A stretch of 54,268 nucleotides of DNA, from positions 1 to 54,268 of the forward strand of contig JAAELB010000989.1 in the NCBI GenBank assembly GCA_024227155.1. Direction: 5' to 3'. Below, piece after piece: positions 17,115-25,966 of the stretch; the first letter of the stretch is position 1, and the number at the start of each line of letters is the position of its first letter. This DNA comes from Desulfobulbaceae bacterium. Its GTDB lineage: Bacteria > Desulfobacterota > Desulfobulbia > Desulfobulbales > Desulfocapsaceae. The notes beneath the pieces were generated by a model. That model ran no database searches, was not told the DNA's origin, and saw only the letters and a program-made list of their open reading frames with translations. Made by a program: the position numbers and the translations under genes.

Positions 17115-18382
17115 TTGAAAAGAAATACCTTTATAGCTGAATTCTCTGTCATTCCCTGGCTGTCTTCGTCGATGAGGAAATAACCGTGGGCCCTTGATAG
17201 AGTTGATATGGATCCGGATTTTCCAAGAACAGGTACTGCATTCCAGGACTCGCCGGATTGTTCCAGTTGTACGCGGACAACATCAAGTCTGCCTGGAGCA
17301 GAGTTGATATTTCGCGTCAGTCTCGCGCTGATTGACGGTGTTGGCAACTGGCTGGCTATTGCACTTGTCGACAATTTTTCGATGGTCGGCTTGACGAAAA
17401 AATCAAAACAGACCATGGCGGATACCGGGTGGCCTGGGAGGCCAAAAATTGGGGTGCTGCCACTTTGGCCGATAAGAACAGGTTTGCCGGGCTTTAGGGT
17501 CACCCCGTGTACCAGTATACCTGGAGGGCCAAGTGCCTCAACGACCTGCTCGCCGAGATCCCGGACTCCTACTGAGCTGCCACCAGAAAAGAGAACGATA
17601 TCATTTTCCTGGACCGCTCTTTTCATCGCCGGAAGAAATATTTCCTTCTGGTCTGAGACGATGCCGTAGTCGGTGTAAACTCCGCCCGCTTTTCGCACCA
17701 GACCCGCCAGAGCCAGGCTATTTATGTTGCGTATCTGACCCGGTACCGGTTGCTCTCTATGATCTATAATTTCATCCCCGGTGGAGAGAATGGCGACACG
17801 AACCTTTGCCGAAACCTTAACCTTTGCAACGCCAAGTCCTGCAAGAAGACCTATGTCCTGGGGCCGGAGCTGGTGTCCCGCAGGAAGTGCTATGGCACCT
17901 GTGGCGATATCCTCGCCACGTTGGATCAGGTTTGTCCCGGACCCCACTCCTTTGACAATCTCAATCATTGTTTCATCCACCGGCACGGTGTGCTCAAGCA
18001 TAACCACACTGTCCGCCCCCCTAGGGATTAATCCGCCTGTAGGGAGTTTGTAGCAACATCCTTTTTCTACCTCCCCGTCGGCCGCTTTCCCCATCAATAC
18101 TTCACCGGTGATGGATAGATAGCAGGGCATGGACTCACTGGCACCAAAGGTGTCGGCAGCCCGAACGCCGTAGCCGTCCATGGTTGATCTGGGAGAGGCG
18201 GGTAGATCTTCAGCGGCAATTATATCTTCTGCCAGGATCCGATCAAAAGCATCTGCAAGTTCCACTTCTTCTGTGTGGCAGGGGATTCCGCTGAGACTAT
18301 TGATAAGAATGTCCTGTGCCTTGGTAACGGAGATGAGTCCATCCCGGCCAAGCATGTCCCTGTTTTTTTTTGTTTTTACCAT
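17111..18382 (-). CDS. moeA: MoeA, molybdopterin molybdenumtransferase
   Basis: 423 aa, standard MoeA length. Motifs: 'DLPASPRSTMDGYGVRA' (N-terminal), 'SGGSSVGVRDLGEQV', 'LKPGKPVLIGQ', 'FGLPGHPVSAM'. It inserts molybdate or tungstate into adenylylated molybdopterin. It overlaps the next gene by 4 bp and follows the unknown 197-aa gene by 1 bp, so this is a tight operon with the AOR. Two adjacent MoeA paralogues are typical of organisms that handle both Mo and W. Confidence 0.95.
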   Translation of the reverse strand: MVKTKKNRDMLGRDGLISVTKAQDILINSLSGIPCHTEEVELADAFDRILAEDIIAAEDLPASPRSTMDGYGVRAADTFGASESMPCYLSITGEVLMGKAADGEVEKGCCYKLPTGGLIPRGADSVVMLEHTVPVDETMIEIVKGVGSGTNLIQRGEDIATGAIALPAGHQLRPQDIGLLAGLGVAKVKVSAKVRVAILSTGDEIIDHREQPVPGQIRNINSLALAGLVRKAGGVYTDYGIVSDQKEIFLPAMKRAVQENDIVLFSGGSSVGVRDLGEQVVEALGPPGILVHGVTLKPGKPVLIGQSGSTPIFGLPGHPVSAMVCFDFFVKPTIEKLSTSAIASQLPTPSISARLTRNINSAPGRLDVVRVQLEQSGESWNAVPVLGKSGSISTLSRAHGYFLIDEDSQGMTENSAIKVFLFK

Positions 18383-18383
18383 C

Positions 18384-18977
18384 TTATGCGCTTATTTTGA
18401 GATGAATTGTTGTGACCTGTTGAAGCGTTGGCAGCAGTGCTGTTTTACTAAGCGTATTGTTATTGAGACGGATGGCGATGATATAATTGAGAAGAGAATC
18501 TCTTTTTTGTAAAAAATTATGCAGTTTATCGGCCTTGATGCTTATTCCGTCCCGTAACAATGCTGCTCCCCGCTCTTTTGCAATAGAATTAAACAGTTTT
18601 AAGGTCACTGAAATTTCTTTTTGCTTTTTGTCCTCAAAATGTAAGGAATCGGTTTGAGTGCGCAATGGTGAGTGGAAACTATTTTTTCGAAAAATTGCCC
18701 CTGCAAGCCCTGGCATAGCAGCGGATAATGCCAGCACAGGCGTTTTTCCGCTAAAGGTAAGCTTCAAATCATCTACTGGCGAACCGTTTAAAAAGATGGT
18801 TTCCACTGTGTTTGCGATATATTCAGGGGTGAAGCCGTCTAAAGTAGCCAGGAAGTGGCCCATCTCTGTTCCGGCATTGGTTTTTACCTCTATCCCTGAC
18901 TGTAATAGAGTGGTAAATAAGTGTAGATGTTCTGGGTTGACTTCCAAATGAAGAGCAGGCAACGGTTGATCTTTCAT
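18384..18977 (-). CDS. Unknown protein, first gene of the AOR/MoeA operon
   Basis: 197 aa, no signal peptide or membrane segment. An alpha/beta mix with no cysteines. Visible features include 'HLATLDGF'-like 'GHFLATLDGF', 'VETIFLNGSPVDD', and a small-residue stretch 'VLALSAAMPGLAGAI'. I do not recognise the family. Its position 1 bp upstream of moeA implies a role in tungsten/molybdenum cofactor handling or AOR maturation, but nothing in the sequence names one. Confidence 0.65.
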   Translation of the reverse strand: MKDQPLPALHLEVNPEHLHLFTTLLQSGIEVKTNAGTEMGHFLATLDGFTPEYIANTVETIFLNGSPVDDLKLTFSGKTPVLALSAAMPGLAGAIFRKNSFHSPLRTQTDSLHFEDKKQKEISVTLKLFNSIAKERGAALLRDGISIKADKLHNFLQKRDSLLNYIIAIRLNNNTLSKTALLPTLQQVTTIHLKISA

Positions 18978-19104
18978 AAGCTATTGTTAATATATAATAT
19001 TTGATTGTTTCCGTTGACTGCGCCAATCAGGCGTGGGTTTTTGGATTCAATTTTAAAAATTAAAAATAGAGTTCAATACTTTAAATTACCAAAAAGGACA
19101 AGTA

Positions 19105-20754
19105 ATGACAACTCGTGTGTTACCATCTCTTAACCATCTTGAAGGGTTTATTAACTACAGTGGCCCGGTTGTAGCTATAATTATGGATGGGGTTGGCCTC
19201 GGTAGTCGTGATGAACAAGATGGGGTGTATATGGCGCACACTCCGGTGCTTGATCAACTCCTGCAGGAACCGCTGGTGCAGTCCTTGAAGGCCCATGGAA
19301 CAGCAGTTGGCTTGCCGACAGATGGAGATATGGGTAACTCTGAGGTGGGCCACAATGCCCTTGGAAGCGGGCGTGTCTTCTCCCAAGGGGCGAAACTTGT
19401 GAATGAAGCCATTAAATCCGGGGCAGTTTTCGAGGGCAAGGTCTGGGACGAACTGAAAAAAGTTGCTGCTGCCGGGGGTACGCTTCATTGTATCGGTCTG
19501 GTGTCAGACGGCAATGTGCACAGTCATATCGAGCAACTGTATGCTCTGCTTGATCAATGTGCACTTGATGGTGTGAAGAAGGTTAGGGTTCATGCCCTTC
19601 TTGACGGTCGGGATGTAGACCAGAAGAGTGCAATGAGCTATGTCGCTCCTTTGGAGGAAAAACTGGAAAATCTTTCGACAGCTGGCCGGGATTACCGAAT
19701 CGCATCCGGTGGTGGTCGAATGGTAACTACAATGGATCGCTATAACGCAAACTGGGGTGTAGTCGAGCGGGGATGGAAGGCGCACGTTCTTGGTCAGGGG
19801 CGCATTTTTACTTCAGCCTCAGAAGCGATACAAAGCTTTTATGACGAAGATCCCGAGATGACCGATCAGTATATGGACAGTTTTGTGGTCTCAGATGCCA
19901 CCGGCCCCGTTGGAACCATCGAAGATGGGGATGGTGTTATTTTCTTTAATTTCCGGGGTGATAGAGCCATTGAAATCTCAAAAGCTTTTGAAGAGCCAGC
20001 TTTTGCTGAGTTTGAAAGGGTTCGGGTGCCCAGGGTGTACTATGCCGGAATGATGCAGTACGATGGAGACGCCAAGATTCCGACCAACTTTCTCGTCCAG
20101 CCTCCTGAGATAGATGGGACCCTCAGTGAATACCTTTGTGGCAGCGGTGTGAGTTCCTATGCAATCTCTGAAACACAGAAATTTGGACACGTTACCTATT
20201 TTTGGAATGGTAATCGCTCTGGGTATATTGACGAAAAACTGGAAAAATATGAAGAAGTCCCCTCTGATAAGATAACTTTTGATCTCAAACCCTGGATGAA
20301 GGCTGGGGAAATTACCGATAAGGTGATTGATGCCATTGAAGGCGGAGAGTATAAATTTATTCGTCTAAATTTTGCCAATGGTGACATGGTTGGTCACACA
20401 GGCGTGGAGCAGGCCGTTCGTGTTGCAGTCGAAGTTGTTGATCTCTGTTTGGCGCGGGTTCTTAAAGCTGTTGAGAATTCCCAGGGCATCGCAGTTATTA
20501 CTGCGGACCATGGCAATGCGGACTGTTTGTGGAAGGAAAAGGATGGTACCCGGATGCCGGTGGTGGCCCATACCCTCAATCCGGTACCATTCATCATCAA
20601 AGATTATAGCGGATGTAATGATTTTGATCTAACCGGGATTAAATCTCCCGGACTGGCAAATGTTGCCTCAACCCTTTGTACGCTGCTTGGTTTTGAACCG
20701 CCGGAGGACTATTGGCCCTCTTTAGTGACAATATCCAATCACATTACAGAATAA
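19105..20754 (+). CDS. gpmI: 2,3-bisphosphoglycerate-independent phosphoglycerate mutase
   Basis: 549 aa (usual ~510). Alkaline-phosphatase superfamily motifs: metal site 'IIMDGVG', nucleophile Ser79 in GNSEVGH, 'LLDGRDVD', 'TMDRYNANW', 'FNFRGDRAIEI', and metal ligands in 'ITADHGNADCLW'. It interconverts 3- and 2-phosphoglycerate in glycolysis and gluconeogenesis. AAAAGGACAAGT precedes the ATG. The gene is divergent from the AOR operon across 127 bp, and the darP gene follows after 6 bp. Confidence 0.96.
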   Translation: MTTRVLPSLNHLEGFINYSGPVVAIIMDGVGLGSRDEQDGVYMAHTPVLDQLLQEPLVQSLKAHGTAVGLPTDGDMGNSEVGHNALGSGRVFSQGAKLVNEAIKSGAVFEGKVWDELKKVAAAGGTLHCIGLVSDGNVHSHIEQLYALLDQCALDGVKKVRVHALLDGRDVDQKSAMSYVAPLEEKLENLSTAGRDYRIASGGGRMVTTMDRYNANWGVVERGWKAHVLGQGRIFTSASEAIQSFYDEDPEMTDQYMDSFVVSDATGPVGTIEDGDGVIFFNFRGDRAIEISKAFEEPAFAEFERVRVPRVYYAGMMQYDGDAKIPTNFLVQPPEIDGTLSEYLCGSGVSSYAISETQKFGHVTYFWNGNRSGYIDEKLEKYEEVPSDKITFDLKPWMKAGEITDKVIDAIEGGEYKFIRLNFANGDMVGHTGVEQAVRVAVEVVDLCLARVLKAVENSQGIAVITADHGNADCLWKEKDGTRMPVVAHTLNPVPFIIKDYSGCNDFDLTGIKSPGLANVASTLCTLLGFEPPEDYWPSLVTISNHITE

Positions 20755-20760
20755 GAAAAA

Positions 20761-21306
20761 ATGAGTGATAGAATAAGCAAATCAGAACAGAAAAGACGTT
20801 TTAAGAGGGAAGAAGAAGCGGCCAGTGAGTTGGCTCTTCTATCAGATAATGAGTTAAAAAAACTCCCCGTTGGTGAGGCGGTAAAAAAGGAAATTATTAA
20901 CTGTCGATCTGTAAAAGCTGGTGCGAGAAAGCGCCAGATCAAGTATCTGGCCAAGGTTATGCGGGAGGAGTCCGTGGACGAAATATTCGAATTCCTTGCA
21001 ACCAGAAAGGGCTCAAAGCTTAAACAGAATAAATTACATCACGAGGCTGAAAGGTTGCGTGACAGCATCATTAATGAGGCTATTGAATATCAGCAGTCGT
21101 GTTTGCAGCGTAGTATTGCATGGGAGCCCGATTGGCCGGGTGAAAAAATTGATTCTCTGGTCGAGAGATTTACCCTTGATGGTGGTGATCTGAGAAGAAC
21201 AGTGCATCAATATGTGAAAACGAGAATGCACAACCACTACCGGGAGGTTTTTCGGGTAGTTAAGGCTGGTCTTGAAAAAGAAGAAATGTTAAATAAAATC
21301 GGCTGA
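20761..21306 (+). CDS. darP: DarP/YjgA (DUF615) ribosome-associated protein
   Basis: 181 aa, highly charged and helical, with the family core 'LPVGEAVKKEIINCRSV' and 'RKRQIKYLAKVMREE'. The E. coli homologue binds late 50S assembly intermediates. It starts 6 bp after gpmI, so it is almost certainly in the same transcript. It is slightly divergent at the C-terminus from gamma-proteobacterial forms. Confidence 0.88.
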   Translation: MSDRISKSEQKRRFKREEEAASELALLSDNELKKLPVGEAVKKEIINCRSVKAGARKRQIKYLAKVMREESVDEIFEFLATRKGSKLKQNKLHHEAERLRDSIINEAIEYQQSCLQRSIAWEPDWPGEKIDSLVERFTLDGGDLRRTVHQYVKTRMHNHYREVFRVVKAGLEKEEMLNKIG

Positions 21307-21426
21307 GCATATACTCCTGACCCCGGACAACCGTCAACAAAGATTGTTGTTTGGGGTGAATTTTCTCTGCATATTTGTTTGTCTGTATCATCTGAAAATA
21401 ACTTTTCTGAAATACTACAGTGTTAT

Positions 21427-21454
21427 TTGACTGGATACCTGAGTTTGCTATACT
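21427..21454 (+). promoter_or_regulatory. Sigma-70-type promoter for the GGDEF gene
   Basis: TTGACT, 16-bp spacer, TATACT. Predicted start is near 21461, so the hairpin repeat would be in the 5' UTR. Confidence 0.6.
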
Positions 21455-21502
21455 GATGGAAGCTAACACACCACAGTGGGAAACTGAAAAGAGCGACAAG
21501 GT

Positions 21503-21600
21503 TTTAGTACCTTAGAAATTCATTTCGTGTTTTTTATGAATGAATTTTGTGAAGGTACTTATCCAGCGATTCTAAAAAAGTTTCCGACTAGTCGGGTTAG
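21503..21600 (+). repeat. Family-1 dispersed repeat, full copy
   Basis: TTTAGTACCTTAG at the left, hairpin arms AGTACCTT/AAGGTACT (21506-21559), then TTATCCAGCGATTCTAAAAA and the palindrome CCCGACTAGTCGGG read through GGGTTAG. The hairpin part matches 2588-2642. The right part matches 39867-39915 in reverse. Confidence 0.85.
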
Positions 21601-21637
21601 AAGTAAGATACTAACAAAATATATGGCAGGAGACTAG

Positions 21638-23560
21638 ATGACTGGAGACGGAAGTTCGCAGACAAAAAGGTATTATTATGTAGGTCTTTTTGTTCTATTT
21701 GGCCTTCTTATTGCTGTTTGTACCTCCGTCGTTAACTATAGACTGGAAGTTGTCTCTTTCCAGTCAAAGCTTGCAGAGCAGGCGAAAACAGTTTTCGCAA
21801 GCAAACTCATTGATCTGGGAAATTATACCACCGGTCTGGAAAATATTGTCTCCGCAGTTCGTGATAGTAAATTGCTTTTTTCCTACCTCGATGAACCAAA
21901 TTCTGAAAAATATAAAAATTTAACTTCACTTTTTAAGGCTGTGTCCCAGGCGAACCCTGTGCTTATGCAGGTTAGATTTCTTAACAGTGACGGGCTCGAG
22001 GTGGTCAGAGTCGACTGGAATATAGGGGAGGATAGCCCTGAGGTTGTGGCCAAGGAAAATTTGCAGGATAAGGGACAGCGCTACTACTTTATAGAGGCGT
22101 CACAGACTTTACCTCTCTCCATGTGGTACTCAAAGCTTGATCTGAATATAGAAAATCGTAAAATTGAAGTTCCACACAAGCCAGTCTTGCGAGTGGCTTC
22201 ACCTGTCTATATAAATCAAAAATTTCACGGATTAGTGATCATAAATGTACATACTAGAGCATTTTTAAATAAGCTGAAAGACAATGCTCTATTTTATATC
22301 TCCCTGGTTGACCATGATGGCTATTTTCTTGTAGATGGCAAGGATAAATCCTCATGGTCACGTTATCTCGAGTCTGGGTATACTGTTGGGACCGAACTAC
22401 CTGAATTCGGCCAGCAGATTTTGCACGACGAGCAAAGCACAAGCCTAAAAGAATACGGTCCTCTGTATGTAGCCTCAGTATCGGGTTTTTTTGAAAAGGA
22501 TCGGGCAATTATGTTACTCAGCGCCAAGCAGGATACCGTTCAAAGCATGGAAAATGAGACCCAGAGGGCAGCGTTACTCATCATTGCAATTATTGTTGTT
22601 CTCTCTATTCCAATTGCACTGGTTATTTCCCGTGGGCCTGCAAAATTATTTCAGACGCTTGCGGAGAAAAATATTGCCCTGACGAGATCTATGAGTCTTA
22701 TCGATAAAAATATCCTTATTAGCACTATGGATTTAAATGGAAATTTTATTGAAGGGAGTAGTGCATTTGCAGAGAAACTGGGAATTAAGAAAAACCAGCT
22801 GGTGGGGATGAAATACCAGGAACTGTTTTGCCAGGATGTGCCTGGTAAACATTACGATCCAGTCTGGGAAACCATGGAGAAAGGAGAGGAGTGGACTGGT
22901 GAGTTGCAGTATACCAGGCGGGGGAGTGAGTGTTTTTGGGCTGATACTGTGATGCTACCGGAAAAAAGTGATAGTGGAGATCTCGTCGGTTATTCTGTAA
23001 TATGTCAGGATATTACAGATAAAAAAAAGATAGAGGAATTGTCGATAACGGACGTGATCACCGGGCTTTATAATCGAAGATATTTTAATATCACGATTGA
23101 AAAAGAACTCAATAGAGCAAAACGTAGTGGCAAAAATCTCGCGTTTGCCATGTTCGATCTTGACTATTTTAAGCAATATAATGATCATTATGGACACCAA
23201 AAAGGAGACAGGGTGCTTCAGGATATTGCTGGAGTAATGAGCTCGAAACTTTCACGGGCGAGTGATTCATGCTTCCGGCTTGGCGGTGAGGAGTTTGGAA
23301 TCCTTTTTCTCGATTTTTCAGCTTCGGAAGCCCTGGAATTCGCAGAAACGATTCGGTGTGCTGTCTTTGAGAAAGGAATTGAGCATAGCTGGAGTGAAGT
23401 CTCCGATGTGGTAACAGTTTCTGTGGGACTTCTGACGGTCAGCCCGGATGACGATGCGACGGTTGAATTAATTTACCGTCTGGCGGATGAGGCACTGTAT
23501 TCTGCTAAAGCAGATGGGCGGAATCGGGTTGTTTCCAGATTGTTGAACCAGCTTGTATGA
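21638..23560 (+). CDS. Membrane diguanylate cyclase (dCache-PAS-GGDEF)
   Basis: 640 aa. Membrane segments at about 14-35 and 310-332 flank a periplasmic dCache sensor (35-305). A PAS domain (about 350-460) precedes the GGDEF domain (about 470-635). The active site is GGEEF at 549-553, and the inhibitory I-site RASD at 540-543 is at the canonical 5-residue distance, so product inhibition is expected. 'FDLDYFKQYNDHYGHQKGD' keeps the Asp that specifies guanine, so it should make c-di-GMP and not cGAMP. ATG follows GGCAGGAGACTAG. The long leader carries a hairpin repeat shared with the GEMM-like riboswitch. Confidence 0.93.
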   Translation: MTGDGSSQTKRYYYVGLFVLFGLLIAVCTSVVNYRLEVVSFQSKLAEQAKTVFASKLIDLGNYTTGLENIVSAVRDSKLLFSYLDEPNSEKYKNLTSLFKAVSQANPVLMQVRFLNSDGLEVVRVDWNIGEDSPEVVAKENLQDKGQRYYFIEASQTLPLSMWYSKLDLNIENRKIEVPHKPVLRVASPVYINQKFHGLVIINVHTRAFLNKLKDNALFYISLVDHDGYFLVDGKDKSSWSRYLESGYTVGTELPEFGQQILHDEQSTSLKEYGPLYVASVSGFFEKDRAIMLLSAKQDTVQSMENETQRAALLIIAIIVVLSIPIALVISRGPAKLFQTLAEKNIALTRSMSLIDKNILISTMDLNGNFIEGSSAFAEKLGIKKNQLVGMKYQELFCQDVPGKHYDPVWETMEKGEEWTGELQYTRRGSECFWADTVMLPEKSDSGDLVGYSVICQDITDKKKIEELSITDVITGLYNRRYFNITIEKELNRAKRSGKNLAFAMFDLDYFKQYNDHYGHQKGDRVLQDIAGVMSSKLSRASDSCFRLGGEEFGILFLDFSASEALEFAETIRCAVFEKGIEHSWSEVSDVVTVSVGLLTVSPDDDATVELIYRLADEALYSAKADGRNRVVSRLLNQLV

Positions 23561-23598
23561 AAAATAAATTACGTCCCGTTTAAAGGGGTAGAAACACT

Positions 23599-23823
23599 AT
23601 GTCGATAAAAGCAATAGCACGGGATGTGTATAAAGCGCAGCAAAGAGTGGATGGGTTGCAGAAAGAATATGACGCGTCATCAGGCGAAGAAAAAAATGAT
23701 GTAGGCGTAGAGCTGAAGTTTGCACAAAAGGAATTGAGTATGCTCAGGAAGATGCTTGATGGTGAAAAGGAGTCAGGGGCTTTTCGGAAGCGCTTCGATG
23801 GTTTTGGCAACTCAAAAAGGTAA
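23599..23823 (+). CDS. Small charged coiled-coil protein of unknown function
   Basis: 74 aa, heptad-like and rich in Lys/Glu (KAQQRVDGLQKEYDASSGEE, then ELKFAQKELSMLRKML), which suggests one long helical hairpin. Preceded by AAAGGGGTAG. It follows the GGDEF gene by 38 bp and precedes the histidine kinase by 58 bp, so it may be part of the same unit. Family not recognised. Confidence 0.65.
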   Translation: MSIKAIARDVYKAQQRVDGLQKEYDASSGEEKNDVGVELKFAQKELSMLRKMLDGEKESGAFRKRFDGFGNSKR

Positions 23824-23881
23824 TGTCCTCGGTCGGCTGTATAGCTGACCTTTATTTGGTTGTAATGACGAAGGTGAGGTG

Positions 23882-25012
23882 ATGTCAGAGACATTTTTTG
23901 CACCCGCAAAACGAACTGAAAAGGTGGCTTTACAAGACCAAATTCAGATCATAAGTAATAGCTCGATTCTTGATGCTGTACTTAAAATAATGCCAGGAGT
24001 TGTGGTTGTTTTAAATGAGGACAGGCAGATAGTGGGTTTGAACTATGCCTTCCTTGAATCCTTTGGGATCGATAACCCTGAAAAGAGCCTTGGTTTACGG
24101 CTTGGTGAAAGTGTCGGTTGTATACATGCAGACACCATGGCGGGGGGATGTGGTACCAGCAGATCATGCAGTTCGTGTGGGGCCGTGGTTGCCATGATGG
24201 CCACCATAAAAGAAAATGTCACCGATGAGCAGGTTTGTGCCCTTGCCGCCCATAGGGATGGGAAGTTGATAAATATCTCCCTGCTGGTACATACCAGTCC
24301 CCTAGTACTGGAAGGTGAAACTTTTGTGGTTGTTGTTTTAAGGGATATTACCCAGGAGCAATTCAGGGCAAATGTGGAGCGTGTATTTTATCACGACATG
24401 AACAATATGCTCACTTCTTTACTCGGTTCGAGTGCACTACTCCAAGAGGAGATGCCAACACGCTGGGATGTAATGTTGATTCATGAGTCAGCGAAAAGAC
24501 TCCATCGGGAAATCGCCCTGCAGAGTGAGCTCTGTATAGCAGGGGGTGCCGATGACTTTGCGCCTGACAGGCAACAGGTGGAAATAAGTGCGATCCATAG
24601 AGACATTGAACTGCTTATGCATGGGCATAGTTCTGCCAGGAGTAAAACTGTTGAGATGAGCAATAACTGTGAAGATTGTCAGATTTATACGGATAAACTG
24701 CTGGTAAGCAGGGTGCTTGCCAATATGCTGATTAATGCTCTCGAGGCAACAGCTGAAGGCGGTACTGTGAAGTTTACGACTACAAAGAAGAGTGGTTGTA
24801 TTGTGTGGCAGGTGTGGAACAATTCATTTATCCCCCTTGATATCCAATCGAGAATATTTCAGCGACATTTCAGCACCAAAGTCGATAAAGGGCATGGACT
24901 TGGCACCTTTTCAATGAAATTATTTGGAGAGATGTATCTTAAAGGGAAAATAGATTTCACCTCAACCGAAGCAGAGGGTACTTTTTTTACTTTCACCTTG
25001 CCGCTTTTGTAA
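23882..25012 (+). CDS. PAS-domain sensor histidine kinase (soluble)
   Basis: 376 aa from ATG 23882 (GTG at 23879 is one codon upstream; AAGGTGAGG is the likely RBS). The PAS domain (about 25-160) contains a cysteine group 'GGCGTSRSCSSCGAVVAM', possibly a redox or metal site. The phosphoacceptor is the His of VFYHDMNNML, an HDxxN-type box. The HATPase part shows the N box 'LANMLINALEATAEGG' and G boxes 'HGLGTF' and 'EGTFFTFTLP'. No transmembrane segment, so it senses a cytoplasmic signal. No response regulator lies beside it. Confidence 0.88.
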   Translation: MSETFFAPAKRTEKVALQDQIQIISNSSILDAVLKIMPGVVVVLNEDRQIVGLNYAFLESFGIDNPEKSLGLRLGESVGCIHADTMAGGCGTSRSCSSCGAVVAMMATIKENVTDEQVCALAAHRDGKLINISLLVHTSPLVLEGETFVVVVLRDITQEQFRANVERVFYHDMNNMLTSLLGSSALLQEEMPTRWDVMLIHESAKRLHREIALQSELCIAGGADDFAPDRQQVEISAIHRDIELLMHGHSSARSKTVEMSNNCEDCQIYTDKLLVSRVLANMLINALEATAEGGTVKFTTTKKSGCIVWQVWNNSFIPLDIQSRIFQRHFSTKVDKGHGLGTFSMKLFGEMYLKGKIDFTSTEAEGTFFTFTLPLL

Positions 25013-25018
25013 CAGGTA

Positions 25019-25756
25019 CTATCTCACCTCATCGCTGTCTACATAAGCATAAGCACTATGTTTATGTATCGATTCAAAACTTTCAACTCCGGCAGAAAAC
25101 CAGGTTATATTGCTATCCTCAAGGGCCAGAACCGCGACTTTTCTTACAACATCTTCGACAAACATTGGGTTGTTAAAGGCCTTTTCCGTGACATATTTTT
25201 CATCAGGCCGCTTTAAAAGCGCGTAGACCTCACATGACGCGGATTGTTCAATCATCTTTATGAGATCCTCAACCCATATGAAGTTATTGAATTTCACATT
25301 AAGTGTTACCTCCCCCCGTTGATTGTGAGCACCTCCTGCACTAATTTCTTTAGAACAGGGACAGAGGGTCGTCACGGGGGCGGATACGGTGAGGATAAAT
25401 CCCTCGTCATCTCCTATGCCACCGGAAAAGGTGCAGGTGTACTCCATAAGGCTGTGGGTGTCACTTACGGGAGCCTTTTTGTCGATGAAATAGGGGAAAG
25501 ACATTTCCAGTCGGACACTTTTGGCCTGCAGATCCCGTTGCAGGCGGGGCAGGATTGAGGAAAAGCTGGTGACGGACAGCTCATCGAGATATTCATTTAA
25601 AATTGAGGTGAATATAGCAACACAGTTATCTCTGTTTCCCTCGACAAGACGTGCCTGCATAGAGATTGTTGCAATGGTGTTTTGCAGTCCACCACTTTTC
25701 TCTTTTACTCGGATAGGGGTTTTAAGACCTTTTAAACCAACTGTTTGGATATTCAT
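25019..25756 (-). CDS. folE2: GTP cyclohydrolase IB (FolE2/MptA type)
   Basis: 245 aa from the ATG at 25756 (the open frame extends to 25891, but family members begin near 'IQTVGLKGLKTPI'). The catalytic/metal Cys is in TLCPCSKEIS, followed by 'GAHNQRGEV'. The ending 'SFESIHKHSAYAY' is typical. It converts GTP to dihydroneopterin triphosphate for folate or related pterins, with a metal use broader than FolE1. It is a single-gene unit divergent from the S4 gene. Start assignment is uncertain because no strong RBS is seen before the ATG. Confidence 0.9.
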   Translation of the reverse strand: MNIQTVGLKGLKTPIRVKEKSGGLQNTIATISMQARLVEGNRDNCVAIFTSILNEYLDELSVTSFSSILPRLQRDLQAKSVRLEMSFPYFIDKKAPVSDTHSLMEYTCTFSGGIGDDEGFILTVSAPVTTLCPCSKEISAGGAHNQRGEVTLNVKFNNFIWVEDLIKMIEQSASCEVYALLKRPDEKYVTEKAFNNPMFVEDVVRKVAVLALEDSNITWFSAGVESFESIHKHSAYAYVDSDEVR

Positions 25757-25966
25757 AAGCTTACTCAGGTAATGTCCATATTGTTGTTTCAGATAATGTA
25801 AAGGTAAGTTGAAACGATTCCTTCTTACTCTTTTTGTTTCTCTTCGACAACACCCTTTTGCATGAGGGGCCTTCCCTCTATAAAAATTCATGCGTTTCTT
25901 GCAAAATCGGTGTATTCTGCAATATTTTTAACGAAAAAAACACATGAACTTACGCTGACAATTGAT

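Larger units (their letters stand above)
21307..21637. other. Long leader of the diguanylate cyclase gene
   Basis: 331 bp without a gene. It contains a promoter (21427-21454) and the family-1 repeat (21503-21600). The untranslated leader would be about 175 nt. Confidence 0.6.

Noticed and set aside
21638-23560. Hypr-type GGDEF making cGAMP for the GEMM-Ib-like riboswitch
   Set aside because: The guanine-specifying Asp (YNDHYGH) is kept, where Hypr enzymes carry Ser, so it should be an ordinary c-di-GMP cyclase.
25757-25891. N-terminal extension of FolE2 to 25891
   Set aside because: The extra 45 residues are basic and not family-like, and the known FolE2 core begins right at the internal Met.
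25862-25966. N-terminal extension of the S4 protein
   Set aside because: Family members begin at the IRIDKWLWAARF-type segment; the extension would overlap the folE2 leader and has no RBS.
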